From Struthidea cinerea (Eukaryota; Chordata; Aves; Passeriformes; Corcoracidae), in contig VZTI01005209.1 in assembly GCA_013397865.1 (NCBI GenBank), forward strand, positions 86,261-150,260: a stretch of DNA of 64,000 nucleotides. Reading direction: 5' to 3'. How positions within the stretch are numbered: the stretch's first letter is position 1; every line of letters starts with the position of its first letter. Below, one piece after another: positions 38,001 to 45,880 of this stretch. The position numbers and the translations under genes are program-made. The notes beneath the pieces are model-generated. The model had not been told where the DNA came from and did not search any database. It saw only the letters and a program-made list of their open reading frames with translations.

Positions 38001-40815
38001 GCTTGTACCGGGAGACTGAGTGCTGCAAAGTAGCATGGCAAACACAAAACAATGGTGACATCACATAAATACTGAGACAAGACCCAAAACACACATCATG
38101 AGAGCATGGGTGTGTCCCCATGTCCCCGGGAAAGGCAGCAGCAGCTCAGGGATACACTCCCTGCGCTTAGGAGCGCGGATCACAGGGCAAAGTCTGAGAG
38201 AGCAGCAGACAATAAACCCTGAGCCCCAGAAGGTGCTGTGGCCTGCCAGGCTCTGGTGCAAAGGCTTCCCTGTGAGGGAGCTCCCTCCCACGGGGAGTTC
38301 CACCCTTTTCCAAGCACCATGATCCCTTCCAACCTCCCCAGCCAGTTCCCACACACGCCAGAGGGAAACTCCAAAGGTGTGAAGCTCTTGCCTTTGGGAC
38401 TGGAGCTGCTGCACCTGAGGATCACATGCTGGATTAGGTAAGGGCAGGCTGAGCAGCCACACACAAAGGGTCCCCGAGGGTCAGGTGAGCAGCACCAGGT
38501 GAGATCCCAGTGACCTGCTCAGGTGGGAGCCTGCGGACTCTCCGCTCGTGGGGCCACCAGAGGAGCTGAACCAGCCCCTGTCCTGGGGAAAACCACCATG
38601 GTGGGTATGGAGAGGAATTTCCCCGAATGCCCTGCTGTGTGTGTAGGACTCAGGGGTGCAGAAAAAGAGCATTTGGGGCTGTGTAAGCCTCACTATGGGC
38701 TTTTCACAGGAACTAGCAAAGGCAGGGAACGAGAGGGACCAAGGTGGATCAGGAAGGAACGCTTGGTGAGGAAGTAGAGGCATAACCCAAGAAACATAAC
38801 TGTTGCAGCATTCCCCTGACCAGCCACGAGCCCGAGGGCTCTTCCTGATACCTTCAATGTGAACAACATTAACAGGCTCTGACAAGAAGTTTCTTACAAA
38901 ACATCCTAATACTTTTAAAAACCAGTCTGCCCTCTCTGCTATTAAATGTAAAACAGACCTGGAGCAAGCCCCAAAGTGTCAACACCCATCCTTATCCACT
39001 CAGCTGAGTCCAGCACCGATCATGTCCTACCAACAGCATAAGCTACAGCAGCAGAGAGCGACACGTACCAGTCTGCGAATTTCCCTCTCGCACTCCCTCT
39101 TGATCCTGGTGATCTCCTCCTGGTGCAGGTGATACACGCTCCTTATCTCCGCTGCTTTGATTTTGTCAGCTTGGATGACCATAGTGAGAGCCTCCTCCAC
39201 TTGTTTCTTAGCCCCCTTCAGCTCGGAAATTTCTTGCTGCATTTTGATTTTCTCCACCTCAAAGCCCTTCTTGGCCTCCTCCTTGGCCTCGGTGAGCAGC
39301 ACCGTTTTCACCTTGTCTGGGGCCCCATCACGCACGGCGTTGAGCAGGGTCTGTAGTCTCTGGATTTCATTATCTTTAATTTTTATTACTCTGAGTAGTT
39401 CAGCTTCGTGCTGTCTCAGAAGTGTTTCTCGAACAGCTTGGAGCTCTTTCATTTTGTCTTCATGAAGTTTGACTTTGAGCTCTGTGACCACCACTGTACT
39501 TTTATGCTGTTCGTGCTCCTTGATCTGCTTCACTTCCTGATTCTTCTCCCTTTCCAACTTGCTGACCTATAAGGAAAACCAAAAAATACAGTATTTTCAA
39601 TCAACCAAACAATGAATACATATCATGATATTATTTTAAAATGGTACAGGTGACTTCACAGTATTACATCTCAATGCTGGTGTGGCTGTGTCTACAAACT
39701 GGTGGTAGCAAAGACTTTTCTTTCACTGCAGGCTCATGTTTAACACACATTTAGGAGACAGTCAGTACCTTGTGAGTAAGTCTGAGTCCTCAATTTATTC
39801 TGCAGAAGCTCTCACAGCACATTCCCCCCAAAACAGGGGAACAATGAGATGCCAAGCCATCACTTTAGCACGCTCAGGCACGCAGACCAAACCTGCACAT
39901 GTGTAGGCAAGACACAAAAAGCTCTGTGCAAGCTCCTGTGAAGCCCCAAACAGCTGCATTTTACCAGATGGTTTTTAAGCAATGAATTATTCAGCAGAGA
40001 TAACTGACTGTACCTGACCACACAAGGCTCAAATGATGCTTCAATTTAAAACCATGCCATAAACTCTAGAGAAGCCATGGCCAGAAGTGGCTATGAAGGA
40101 CAGGGAGAAGGAAAACAAAGTCCTCAGCCTTAAAGCTGCAAATGCTGCTTCACAGCAAAAGGATTAACAGATGTTCTATCTATATGTACGTGTGTGTCGG
40201 ATTCATAGTCCAAAATGCCTAATAATTATGCAAATTAATGGAAAAATGCAGACTATCATTGTGTCCCTGCATGGTAACACATTTCTAGTCTGGAACTGAA
40301 AACACCCGTAAGTTTATCAGTGGAAACTGATTTGGGGAATTAGGGAAAAGCAAATGAATGTTCCATGCTCTTGCTGAGAAGTGATCTGAGGGAAGGAGCT
40401 GGAAATGCTTAGAGCTGAGGCTCCAGCCCCATCAGCTGTCCCTCTCCCAAAGGCTCAGGGAGAAGCTGTGTCTCCTTGGAATCTGGGCATTAGCACAGGA
40501 GGCAGAGCTGAGATCTAGTATTGCACATGTGGGTAAGCAGCCGGTTTGAAGGAGTTTGAGCTCAAAATCCAAATGAAATTAGTGTAAAAGGGAAAGAGAA
40601 GAATCGGCAAAGAGAATTTTGGCATTTCTGAACTTTCTGAGTAACACCAAATTGCACTCAAAGGAAGGGAAGCTGCCCACCTTACTCTTCTCCTGCTGCA
40701 GCTCGATCTGGATGTCGGTGAGCTTGGCCCTGAGCTCCTCATTGGCAGCCTGCAGGGCGGCCAAGGCGTCGGGCTTGTCCCCCCTGGCCCGGCTGCTGGA
40801 GCCCCTCTTGGCCAT
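13968..40815 (-). CDS. JAKMIP3: JAKMIP3, Janus kinase and microtubule-interacting protein 3 (spliced, 844 aa)
   Basis: Long coiled-coil scaffold of neurons and neuroendocrine cells. The JAKMIP family binds microtubules through the N-terminal half and JAK kinases through the C-terminal half (shown for JAKMIP1); JAKMIP2 and JAKMIP3 (NECC1/2) are associated with Golgi or membranes. The spans of 21 coding exons, each with GT/AG borders, sum to 135+498+216+120+147+132+36+60+129+129+84+63+99+99+54+66+69+78+204+66+48 nt, i.e. 844 codons plus stop. All introns are phase 0. Diagnostic segments match JAKMIP3 rather than JAKMIP1/2: MAKRGSSSRARGDK start, QADKIKAAEIRSVYHLHQEE, SSPKRELPYASGAGDASDHS, RRPSSLNDLDHSQEEREVDF, ETFYGYDEEASLESDGSS, ILRERMELIQHAQQ and the FLFLFLFFSLAFILWS tail. 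The gene is intact, with no frameshift or premature stop. Confidence 0.97.
14930..14995 (-). CDS. JAKMIP3: JAKMIP3 coding exon 20 (residues 807-828)
   Basis: A 66-nt exon starting RIKELEERIEGQKRQIKELE and ending EK, with acceptor TCTGACAG and donor GTAAGG. This is the last coiled-coil segment, directly before the hydrophobic tail. It is also the branch point for the possible alternative C-terminus at 2204. The 911-bp intron to exon 21 holds no repeat that I recognise. Confidence 0.95.
15316..15519 (-). CDS. JAKMIP3: JAKMIP3 coding exon 19 (residues 739-806)
   Basis: Starts QILELEAMLYDALQQEAGAK after acceptor TTGATTAG; contains ISELLSEEEKEKLKSAVEQW and [20 protein letters not shown]; ends ELIQHAQQ before donor GTGGGT. 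Dense C-terminal coiled coil. The 320-bp intron to exon 20 holds nothing recognisable. Confidence 0.96.
15815..15915. repeat. Polypurine tract
   Basis: About 100 bp of almost pure G/A on the plus strand (GGGAAAAGGGAGAAGGG-type), only briefly broken near 15888; on the JAKMIP3 sense strand it is a polypyrimidine run inside an intron. Confidence 0.85.
16526..16660 (-). mobile_element. CR1 LINE 3' fragment
   Basis: AATAGAATCATGGAATTGTT start, with CCCCCAGCACTCCCAAGGCC and CCCATGTCCCCAAGTGCCAC body. Confidence 0.85.
17489..17570 (-). mobile_element. Short CR1 LINE fragment
   Basis: ATGGAATCACAGAGTCCCAG, then CCCATCCCCTGCCATGGGCA; strongly truncated. Confidence 0.75.
18383..18460 (-). CDS. JAKMIP3: JAKMIP3 coding exon 18 (residues 713-738)
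   Basis: A 78-nt exon starting ELFSKQKGYLDDELDFRKQS and ending LDQAHK before donor GTGAGG. Coiled coil. The intron to exon 19 (15520-18382, 2.9 kb) contains CR1 fragments at 16526-16660 and 17489-17570 and a polypurine tract at 15815-15915. Confidence 0.95.
18542..18610 (-). CDS. JAKMIP3: JAKMIP3 coding exon 17 (residues 690-712)
   Basis: A 69-nt exon starting WLQQIEVTESALQQKMLDLE and ending NEK. Acceptor TCCCTCAG, donor AAG|GTACCG. It is separated from exon 18 by an 81-bp intron, the shortest in the gene. Confidence 0.95.
19015..19080 (-). CDS. JAKMIP3: JAKMIP3 coding exon 16 (residues 668-689)
   Basis: A 66-nt exon beginning NLTNEEQVVIIQARTVLTLA and ending EK before donor GTAATG. NEEQV-(x)-IIQA-(x)-TVL-(x)-LAEKW is conserved across JAKMIP2 and JAKMIP3. 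The 404-bp intron to exon 17 holds nothing recognisable. Confidence 0.95.
19730..19925 (-). mobile_element. CR1 LINE 3' fragment
   Basis: GGGTGGGAAGGGACCCCAAA through CTGTGCCAGGGCCTGCCCTC; very similar to the copies at 3558 and 56005. Confidence 0.93.
20681..20734 (-). CDS. JAKMIP3: JAKMIP3 coding exon 15 (residues 650-667)
   Basis: A 54-nt exon encoding DIVVAELMKKLDILGDNA, between acceptor CTTGTCAG and donor GTAAGT. It matches the conserved KQLDILGDN block of the family. The intron to exon 16 (19081-20680, 1.6 kb) contains a CR1 at 19730-19925. Confidence 0.95.
20824..20922 (-). CDS. JAKMIP3: JAKMIP3 coding exon 14 (residues 617-649)
   Basis: Starts ERERRSPAINFHHGPFTEGK and ends SPLQVYCEAEGVT before donor GTAAGG. 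A non-helical segment rich in Pro, His and aromatic residues, separating two coiled-coil blocks; it is typical of JAKMIP2/3 and absent from the short JAKMIP1 form. The following intron is only 89 bp. Confidence 0.96.
20975..21045 (-). mobile_element. Short CR1 LINE fragment beside exon 14 acceptor
   Basis: CGGAATGGTTTAGGTTGGAA; its 3' end lies about 53 bp upstream of the JAKMIP3 exon 14 acceptor. Confidence 0.8.
21235..21333 (-). CDS. JAKMIP3: JAKMIP3 coding exon 13 (residues 584-616)
   Basis: Starts IKQMEAEEARLKHDVQDVKD and ends LLEFRILELE before donor GTGAGC. DQNELLEFR is a family signature. The 312-bp intron to exon 14 carries a CR1 tip very close to the next acceptor. Confidence 0.96.
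21731..21793 (-). CDS. JAKMIP3: JAKMIP3 coding exon 12 (residues 563-583)
   Basis: A 63-nt exon starting [20 protein letters not shown], preceded by acceptor TTCCCAAG and followed by donor GTGTTC. It continues the C-terminal coiled coil. The 397-bp intron to exon 13 is GC-rich unique sequence. Confidence 0.95.
22444..22527 (-). CDS. JAKMIP3: JAKMIP3 coding exon 11 (residues 535-562)
   Basis: Encodes TREQLQAEIHRSQAQIEDLE followed by KALAEQGQ. Acceptor CCCACAG, donor CAG|GTAATG. Coiled coil. The 650-bp intron to exon 12 holds nothing recognisable. Confidence 0.96.
23591..23800 (-). mobile_element. CR1 LINE 3' fragment
   Basis: TCATGGAATGGTTTGAATTG through CCCACCCTCCCAGGGAACAA. Confidence 0.93.
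24317..24445 (-). CDS. JAKMIP3: JAKMIP3 coding exon 10 (residues 492-534)
   Basis: Starts [20 protein letters not shown] and includes [20 protein letters not shown], one of the most conserved parts of the family and within the C-terminal half linked to JAK binding in JAKMIP1. The donor is weak: AAG|GTCCAC. A second in-frame candidate, GAA|GTTAAG, lies 6 nt upstream. The intron to exon 11 (22528-24316) contains a CR1 at 23591-23800. Confidence 0.94.
25857..25985 (-). CDS. JAKMIP3: JAKMIP3 coding exon 9 (residues 449-491), acidic linker
   Basis: Starts KPVVETFYGYDEEASLESDG and ends TPEDDLEE before donor GTACTC. This acidic Ser/Thr-rich segment, with repeated TDRTDQTPCTP, is predicted non-helical and separates the N- and C-terminal coiled-coil halves. 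It carries proline-directed and acidic-directed phosphorylation motifs. Intron 24446-25856 holds no repeat or gene that I can recognise. Confidence 0.96.
26660..26945 (-). mobile_element. CR1 LINE fragment lacking part of its 3' end
   Basis: Starts at CAGAATCCCAGAGTGTGGAA, jumps directly to GGGACACCTCCCACTGTCCC and continues to CTTGTCCAAAGCCCCACCCA; an internal deletion has removed about 40 bp. Confidence 0.9.
27550..27609 (-). CDS. JAKMIP3: JAKMIP3 coding exon 8 (residues 429-448)
   Basis: A 60-nt exon encoding ERDKLLRFRKQRKKMTRIPK, a strongly basic block (nearly half Lys/Arg) just before the acidic linker of exon 9. Acceptor CTTGCAG, donor AAG|GTAAAA. The intron to exon 9 (25986-27549) holds a CR1 at 26660-26945 and no gene. 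Confidence 0.93.
28122..28345 (-). mobile_element. CR1 LINE 3' fragment
   Basis: ATCATAGAATCATCAAAATA with GGTTGGAGGGACCTTAAATG and CCTGCCATGTGCAGGGACCT. Confidence 0.92.
28998..29033 (-). CDS. JAKMIP3: JAKMIP3 36-nt microexon 7 (residues 417-428)
   Basis: Encodes TLETAGYVKSVM between acceptor CATTAG and donor GTAAGA. It is too short for ordinary ORF detection and was found by matching the JAKMIP3 linker. Human JAKMIP1/2, as I remember them, lack this 12-residue block at the same place, so it looks like a JAKMIP3-specific cassette; being 36 nt and phase 0 it can be skipped without frameshift. The intron to exon 8 (27610-28997) contains a CR1 at 28122-28345. Confidence 0.9.
29568..29699 (-). 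CDS. JAKMIP3: JAKMIP3 coding exon 6 (residues 373-416)
   Basis: Starts RQRTGAIRRPSSLNDLDHSQ and ends QQNIIDELSK before donor GTAAGT. RRPSS fits a basophilic-kinase (PKA-type) site and is a conserved family landmark. The remainder, EEREVDFLRLQVIEQQ, is coiled coil. The 534-bp intron to exon 7 holds nothing recognisable. Confidence 0.96.
29960..30005 (-). mobile_element. CR1 tip in intron between exons 5 and 6
   Basis: GAATCACAGAATCACAGATTAGCTGGGGTCAGAAGGGACC-type 3' tip only, about 110 bp from the exon 5 donor. Confidence 0.7.
30112..30258 (-). CDS. JAKMIP3: JAKMIP3 coding exon 5 (residues 324-372)
   Basis: Starts LKRLREAESQYKPILDKNKR (TTG as first codon after acceptor TCTTTCAG) and ends FVTQENIAM before donor GTGAGC. 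Highly basic coiled coil. The 412-bp intron to exon 6 contains a truncated CR1 tip at 29960-30005. Confidence 0.96.
30684..30803 (-). CDS. JAKMIP3: JAKMIP3 coding exon 4 (residues 284-323)
   Basis: Starts EQQLDEKDARRFQ after acceptor TTTTAG and ends LLSEERNEL before donor GTGAGT. Encodes IAELSGIIRKLEDRNALL, a regular leucine heptad stretch resuming the coiled coil after the exon 3 hinge. The 425-bp intron to exon 5 holds nothing recognisable. Confidence 0.96.
32406..32621 (-). CDS. JAKMIP3: JAKMIP3 coding exon 3 (residues 212-283)
   Basis: Begins [20 protein letters not shown] after acceptor TTGTAG and ends DASDHSGSP before donor GTAAGC. It carries more coiled coil, then a break: the helix-breaking SSPKRELPYASGAGDASDHS segment, which has proline, glycine and possible proline-directed phosphosites and probably forms a hinge. 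The neighbouring intron 30804-32405 (1.6 kb) contains only TATGCA-rich simple sequence near 31020-31060 and no gene. Confidence 0.97.
34431..34515. repeat. GCTGGGGCTGT tandem repeat
   Basis: Seven to eight copies of GCTGGGGCTGT or GCTGGGCTGT (10/11-bp variants), ending in GCTGAGCTGGGCC. Confidence 0.93.
35258..35335 (-). mobile_element. Short CR1 LINE fragment
   Basis: CACAGAATCCCAGAAGGTTTGGGTTGGGAGGGTC-type 3' end only. Confidence 0.82.
36888..37128 (-). mobile_element. CR1 LINE fragment
   Basis: CAAGCTGTGCCCCATCCCCA, CACCTCCAGGGATGGGGGCT and GAGGCCGTTTCCTCTCGTCC mark the body of the same subfamily as the copy at 44458. Confidence 0.9.
39069..39566 (-). CDS. JAKMIP3: JAKMIP3 coding exon 2 (residues 46-211)
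   Basis: At 166 codons this is the largest coding exon. It begins VSKLEREKNQE and ends CEREIRRL before donor GTACGT. It encodes uninterrupted charged coiled coil, including KMKELQAVRETLLRQHEAEL, the KVKTVLLTEAKEEAKKGF segment and VEEALTMVIQADKIKAAEIR. In JAKMIP1 the corresponding N-terminal half binds microtubules; the same role here is inferred. Its preceding intron, 39567-40680 (1,114 bp), holds no repeat or gene that I can see. Confidence 0.97.
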
Positions 40816-40900
40816 GGTGAGGCCGCGGCAGGGAGGGCCCTGGCCCGGCCCCGCTCGCTCCGGCTGCTCCGCGCCCGCCGCGCTCTACATCTTCCGCAGC
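40681..40900 (-). CDS. JAKMIP3: JAKMIP3 coding exon 1 (residues 1-45) with 85-nt leader
   Basis: Acceptor TCCCTCCCTACAG lies just upstream of 40900, so at least one non-coding exon precedes it. The leader is 40816-40900. The start codon at 40815-40813 has a near-ideal context (CACCATGG). The peptide MAKRGSSSRARGDK, then DALAALQAANEELRAKL, is the JAKMIP3-type N-terminus: a short basic head followed by the first heptads. The donor AAG|GTGGGC lies at 40680. The exon is very GC-rich. Confidence 0.95.
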
Positions 40901-40920
40901 CTGTAGGGAGGGACAGCACA
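40690..40920. promoter_or_regulatory. JAKMIP3: CpG-rich island over JAKMIP3 first coding exon
   Basis: The exon and its flank are markedly CpG-rich compared with neighbouring introns. A consensus acceptor at 40901 argues that this is an internal exon, so promoter activity is only a possibility. Confidence 0.35.
40885..40890 (-). promoter_or_regulatory. JAKMIP3: Start-stop minimal uORF (ATG-TAG) in JAKMIP3 leader
   Basis: Ten bases into the exon the leader reads GGAAGATGTAGAGC: an ATG with A at -3, followed immediately by TAG. It lies 69 nt upstream of the main ATG and is present in any transcript that uses this acceptor. Start-stop elements are known to stall initiating ribosomes and reduce downstream translation. 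Confidence 0.7.
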
Positions 40921-41024
40921 GCCACACACCCTGTCAGCCTGGGGGACACACCACCCCCAGCACTCCCAGGAGCACGAGGTACGTGTCAGCAGCTGAAGGG
41001 GCGGGATTCCCTGGATTAAGTGTG

Positions 41025-41335
41025 GAATCACAGCTTTGTTCGGGTTGGAAAAGTCCTCCAAGACCATTAAGTCCAACCATTCCCCCAGCACCGCCAGTGA
41101 CCCGTGTCCCCAAGTGCCACATCCACATGGCTTTTAAATCCCTCCAGGGATGGGGACTTCACATCTGCTCTGGGCAGCTGTGCCAGGGCTGGGCAGACCT
41201 TTCCATGGAGAAGTTTTGCCCAAGATCCAACCTGAACCTCCACTGATGCAGCTGCTTCCTCTTGTCCCATCCCTTGTTCCCTGGGAGCAGAGCTGTCTGC
41301 ACCCTCCTGCCAGGCAGTGTCCCATCCCTCCATCT
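41025..41335 (-). mobile_element. CR1 LINE fragment
   Basis: GTTCGGGTTGGAAAAGTCCT through CCCATCCCTTGTTCCCTGGG; lies about 130 bp upstream of the JAKMIP3 exon 1 acceptor. Confidence 0.9.
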
Positions 41336-44300
41336 GCTCTGGGATTCACACTGTGCAGAGGATGTGGAATTCACACAGTGCAGAGGATGTGGATGTTCAG
41401 GAGGGACATCCACACACCAGCCCCTGGCACTGCCACAGCTCAGAGACAGCAACCTCTGGGAAGACCATTTCCATCGAATCATGGAACCATGGAATCATGG
41501 GATGGTTATGCTACAAAATTCCATTGCTCAAATTTGGGAAAATATTTCCAACCTTTTTAATACTAATCCTGTTAATGTGGGTGGCAATGTTCTTGGCCGA
41601 TGACCTTCAGTGCCTTGGTCTGTCCCTCATGACTCGCGGTCAAACCACAGCACAGGCACCGTCCCCTGTCCGGCCACGGGGATGGGGCTCAACAGGTCAG
41701 GGCAGCTGCAACGAGAGAGTAGCAGTAAATGGTAACAGCAAAATAGCAGCAAAACCAACCTCCACAACAACATCATAATAAAAAACAGCCTGGTTTGAAT
41801 TCCAAGAGCAAAAGCCTGAATCTATCAGGGAGTGAAGAGCCAAGAGAGGCAGCTGCTCTGGGGGTATAAAAATGGGTTATGGAGCTGGGAGAGTGCTCAG
41901 AGCATCTGGGACAGGGGCTGGAGTTTGGGAGGGCAGAGCTGCTGAGAGCCAGAGAAATCATGTAGGACAAGCAGTCACTACACATCTACATTGGCTCAGA
42001 GGGAGAGGGGGGAGGCTGAGACTCAGAGAAACAAGTGGGAGAATAAAATAACATTCCTGATATTAACTGTCCAAACCAAGGTGGTACAAACTGTCTCAGT
42101 TCTGCTGTTTCTCAGGCCTGAGTTTGTAGCCTGGAAGTTTCTATAAAAAGCAACATGTTTGTTTGGGCAAAGAAGTAGAAATAAATTAAACTTCAAAGAT
42201 ATTGCCTGAAAAATCTATAACATGAGTAGATGTTCTTTGTATTTAAGATTCTTGCTGCCTTGTGAAGGCAGACACAACACACCAATGGAGGATTAAAACC
42301 CTCTTTCTTTATTGATAAAAAATGGGGCAGCCTGTAGCCACAGGCACAGAGTTCTACCTGCTGCCACGAATGAGGCCTTTGTGCACATTACAATTATTTT
42401 CTTAGAGGATTTCCTTCAAAGGCAGAGGCAGCAGTGAGCCAGGTTAGTTCACAACCTGAGGAAACGAGAAGCAGCAACCAACAAGCTTTAACTGCTTCCA
42501 CATGAATGGCAGACAAATCATAATTTGAATGGTACAGGGATTTGAGAGAGTAATTGCTAACAGGATTCTTTTTGACAGACGAGGGCTGCGAGAATTTACA
42601 TTTGTGTGCTGACAGAAAACTCAGGAGCTGGTACTGTGGAGCAGAGTTCACTTGGTGGGAATTCTGTCTGAGGTCGATTTGTAGATCTGCATATCCTGAC
42701 ATTTACGGTGCTGCAGCTTTTTCATTTTCTTTAAAATGTTACGAAGGGTTAATGGTATGAATTGACACATTTCATGCCAAGCATCTGCTTGGATCATCGA
42801 AATCCAGCTCCTGGCCCTGCACAGATAGTGCAGGAATGACCACCATGCCCACTGAACCACATGACAAATGCCCCGTGCAGCCCTCCTTTGAGGAGTGAAA
42901 GGGAAGGAGCCCGTGGAGGCAGGGCTGGAGCCCTCCCCTCCGGGCACCAGTGGGGAGGTGAGCACTGCTGAAGAAGTGGCAGTGCCCGTGTGTGGTGCTG
43001 CAGCCGGGGCTGATGCTGGAGACAGCAGAGCTCAGCCCCTGGCAGCTGCCCCAGCGCGCAGAGATGTACACTCTGGGTTGTTTTCGCCAGGATAAGGATG
43101 GAAATGGGACTGACAGAGTAAGGCAGCTCCAGTGACAACCATGACCTTGTGTGTGTGCAGGGGGACAAGTGTCATTGTTGGAGCCATGAAAGTGGTCGTT
43201 TGTGCTCGCAGAAGTGTGGCCCCGCAGCAGGAGCAGCCGTGTCTGCTGGAGCATGCCCCACGCGGAGAAGCCAGCTGGGACCCGGGGCCAAATGCCAGGC
43301 CAGGCTTGAAAGAATATTTATCACAAATACTGGGAGAAAAACATTCCATAAAAACGTTCCCAAGCCAGCACCACTGTGCTGCCACAGAGGCAGCCAGGAG
43401 GTGGCTCATCCCGGGCTGAGGGAACACAGAGCTGCTGCTCCCAGGGCTCTGCTCTGACACCGCGGGACATGCAGGGACCTCGGGAGGCCAACGCCGAGGT
43501 GCCAGCACTGAGCACAGACCCTCAACAAGCCCCGTCCCCGCAGGGAACAGAGCAGCTCCCTGGCACCCCCTCCCCACAGCGCTGGGCACAGGAGACATTC
43601 CCCGGAAAACCAGTCACCTGCCTTTGGATTTTTCCTTTCTTTTTCCAAGGAGTTATACAGAAGGGGCAGCTATCAGACACAACACCTTAACAGAACAGAA
43701 AGGTCATCATATTTTTGATGCTGGGAGAATAGATTATGCATCTGATTCCTGGCATGTTTGATATTGAAAACAGCATCAATAATGCATCAGAGCTGCCTTG
43801 AGCAGGGCTCAGCGCTCCCTTTGCCTCCTGACTTGCAATTCAGACATCAAGACTAATTGGGAAATGTGTTTTCTAGGTAGTAGTTGCTGAAATGAATGTT
43901 TCACCATGCTTAAAAATAAGTGAATTAATCCCTACCCAGGGTACCAATATTTGAAAGCGGAACACTGTTCTTACAAATATGGAACATTTCCAACATCTGC
44001 CACAGCCCTGTGAGCACTGGCATTCTCTTTTTTTGACAAATTGTTCTGATGAATTAGTGTAAACAAACCTTTTTGAGCCTCTGGTGCACCTCAAAATATT
44101 ATAATAGAAAGAAAATGTAATATTGTCCATGGCTGAGTTCCCACCTCCTCATATGTCCATGTTTCATTTAGGATTGCACCAGCCTATAGATCTGAATGCA
44201 AGAAAATGAGTTTTCCTCTGAAAAGGAATTTCATGCTAAGCCAATGCAATCATGTCCCATGCTGGAGCTGTGCTTTGGGCTTTATCCATATAAACATTTG

Positions 44301-44457
44301 TCACAAACAGTGCAGCACTCACTCAGCTGCAACATGAGAAGAAAACCTGTTGGAAATTACACGGGAAAAGGAGTGAGCAGGTAGCTGAGATCAAGAAACA
44401 ATGGCCAAGACATGTACTGTCCTGCACACAGGGTTGTGTTGTGCATTTCCTTCACAC

Positions 44458-44912
44458 ACAGAACCATGGAATCCAATCCCAGGATCCCTGAGGCTGGAAA
44501 AGCCCTCCAGGATCATCAAGTCCAAGCTGTGCCCCATCCCCACCTTGTCCCCAGCCCAGAGCTCTGAGTGCCACCTCCAGGACTTCCTGGGACACCTCCA
44601 GGGAAGGGCACTCCAAACCTCCCTGGGCAGCCCCTGCCAAGACCTCAGCACCCTTTCCATGGGGAAATTCCTGCTGGTGTCCAACCTGAGCCTCCCCTGG
44701 CCCAGCCTGAGGCCGTTCCCTCTCCTCCTGTCCCTGTTCCCTGGGAGCAGAGCCCGACCCCCCCCGGCTGCCCCCTCCTGTCAGGGAGTTGTGCAGAGCC
44801 ACAAGGTCCCCCCTGAGCCTCCTTTTCTCCAGGCTGAGCCCCTTTCCCAGCTCCCTCAGCCGCTCCTGGGGCTCCAGCCCCTTCCCAGCTCTGTTCCCTT
44901 CTCTGGACATTC
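44458..44912 (-). mobile_element. CR1 LINE fragment, among the longest here
   Basis: GAGGCTGGAAAAGCCCTCCA through GAGGCCGTTCCCTCTCCTCC to the CTCCAGCCCCTTCCCAGCTC region; about 455 bp. Confidence 0.93.
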
Positions 44913-45635
44913 TATGAGGTTTTTTTTCTCTGATCTGTTTAGACTGAGACTAATCTGATCAAATTCTTTTTTTAAAAAATACAAGCAGTGTGGGTAACTC
45001 AGCCCAGACATCTAGAGAGGCACATCTGACTTGTCCATGCTCTCGCTGAGGAAGCTGCAGGCTCCCCACACTGCAAAGTTAACGCACCCCGTTACCTACA
45101 GTCGGCTGGTGTAGAGCAAGTCGCCATTTCCATAGGGGAAATAAATAATCAACCAACGCTTCCCAGTGTCAAGTAAGCTCTGAAACCTACCTTTGATGAA
45201 ATAATATCTGCTTTAAATTCAAAATAATTCTGCCCCTCACCCCCCAACCCTGACATCCAGTAGAGCTTCTGCAGAGGAAGTCTAGCCGAAGTTTTGCCGA
45301 GGATTAGATCAATTCCAGCAGCAGCTGTAACAGACACATGTCAAATCCCGACTGACCTGAATTTTTCCTCAAAGATTAATCCTTCCACCGTTGTTGGCTT
45401 TAACTCATTGATGGGTGGATCATGTCCTTTGTAAGCTCTACATTTGCAGCTTCCAGATTCCTCTACACAGACTCAGCTTGTGTGTGAAGTTACCTGTTTG
45501 AGCCACACCCACGGATCAAAATCCCATCCTCTGGTTTCTCATTGTAAGTTTTACACAGGTTTTTTTGGGTTTTCTTTGAAGTGCAAACCACAGTTGGGTG
45601 TCAATTATGAAGCTAATTATGGTTTATAGGGAATG

Positions 45636-45880
45636 GCTGGAGCTGTGTCAGGGGAGGGTGAGGTTGGATATCAGGGAAAGGTCCTTCCCCCAGAGGGTGC
45701 TGGGCACTGCCCAGGCTCCCCAGGGAATGGGCACGGCCCCGAGGCTGCCAGAGCTCCAGGAGCGTTTGGGCAGCGCTGCCAGGGGTGCCCAGGGTGGGGC
45801 TGTTGGGGGGTCTGTGCAGGGCCAGGGGCTGGAATGGATGATTCTGTGGGTGCCTTCCAGCTCAGGACAGTCTCTGAATT
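45636..45880 (+). mobile_element. CR1 LINE fragment
   Basis: GGGGAGGGTGAGGTTGGATATCAGGGAAA-type body through GGAATGGATGATTCTGTGGG; plus orientation. Confidence 0.9.

Larger units (their letters stand above)
32622..39068 (-). other. JAKMIP3: JAKMIP3 intron 2-3 (6.4 kb)
   Basis: The largest intron inside the coding region. It contains CR1 fragments at 35258-35335 and 36888-37128, a GCTGGGGCTGT-type tandem repeat at 34431-34515 within a GC-rich patch (34380-34800), and otherwise unique DNA. No exon-like coding segment was recognised. Confidence 0.7.

Noticed and set aside
41475..41500. Possible CR1 tip (GAATCATGGAACCATGGAATCATGG)
   Set aside because: Only the terminal ATTC-type repeats are visible, without a recognisable body; too short to call.
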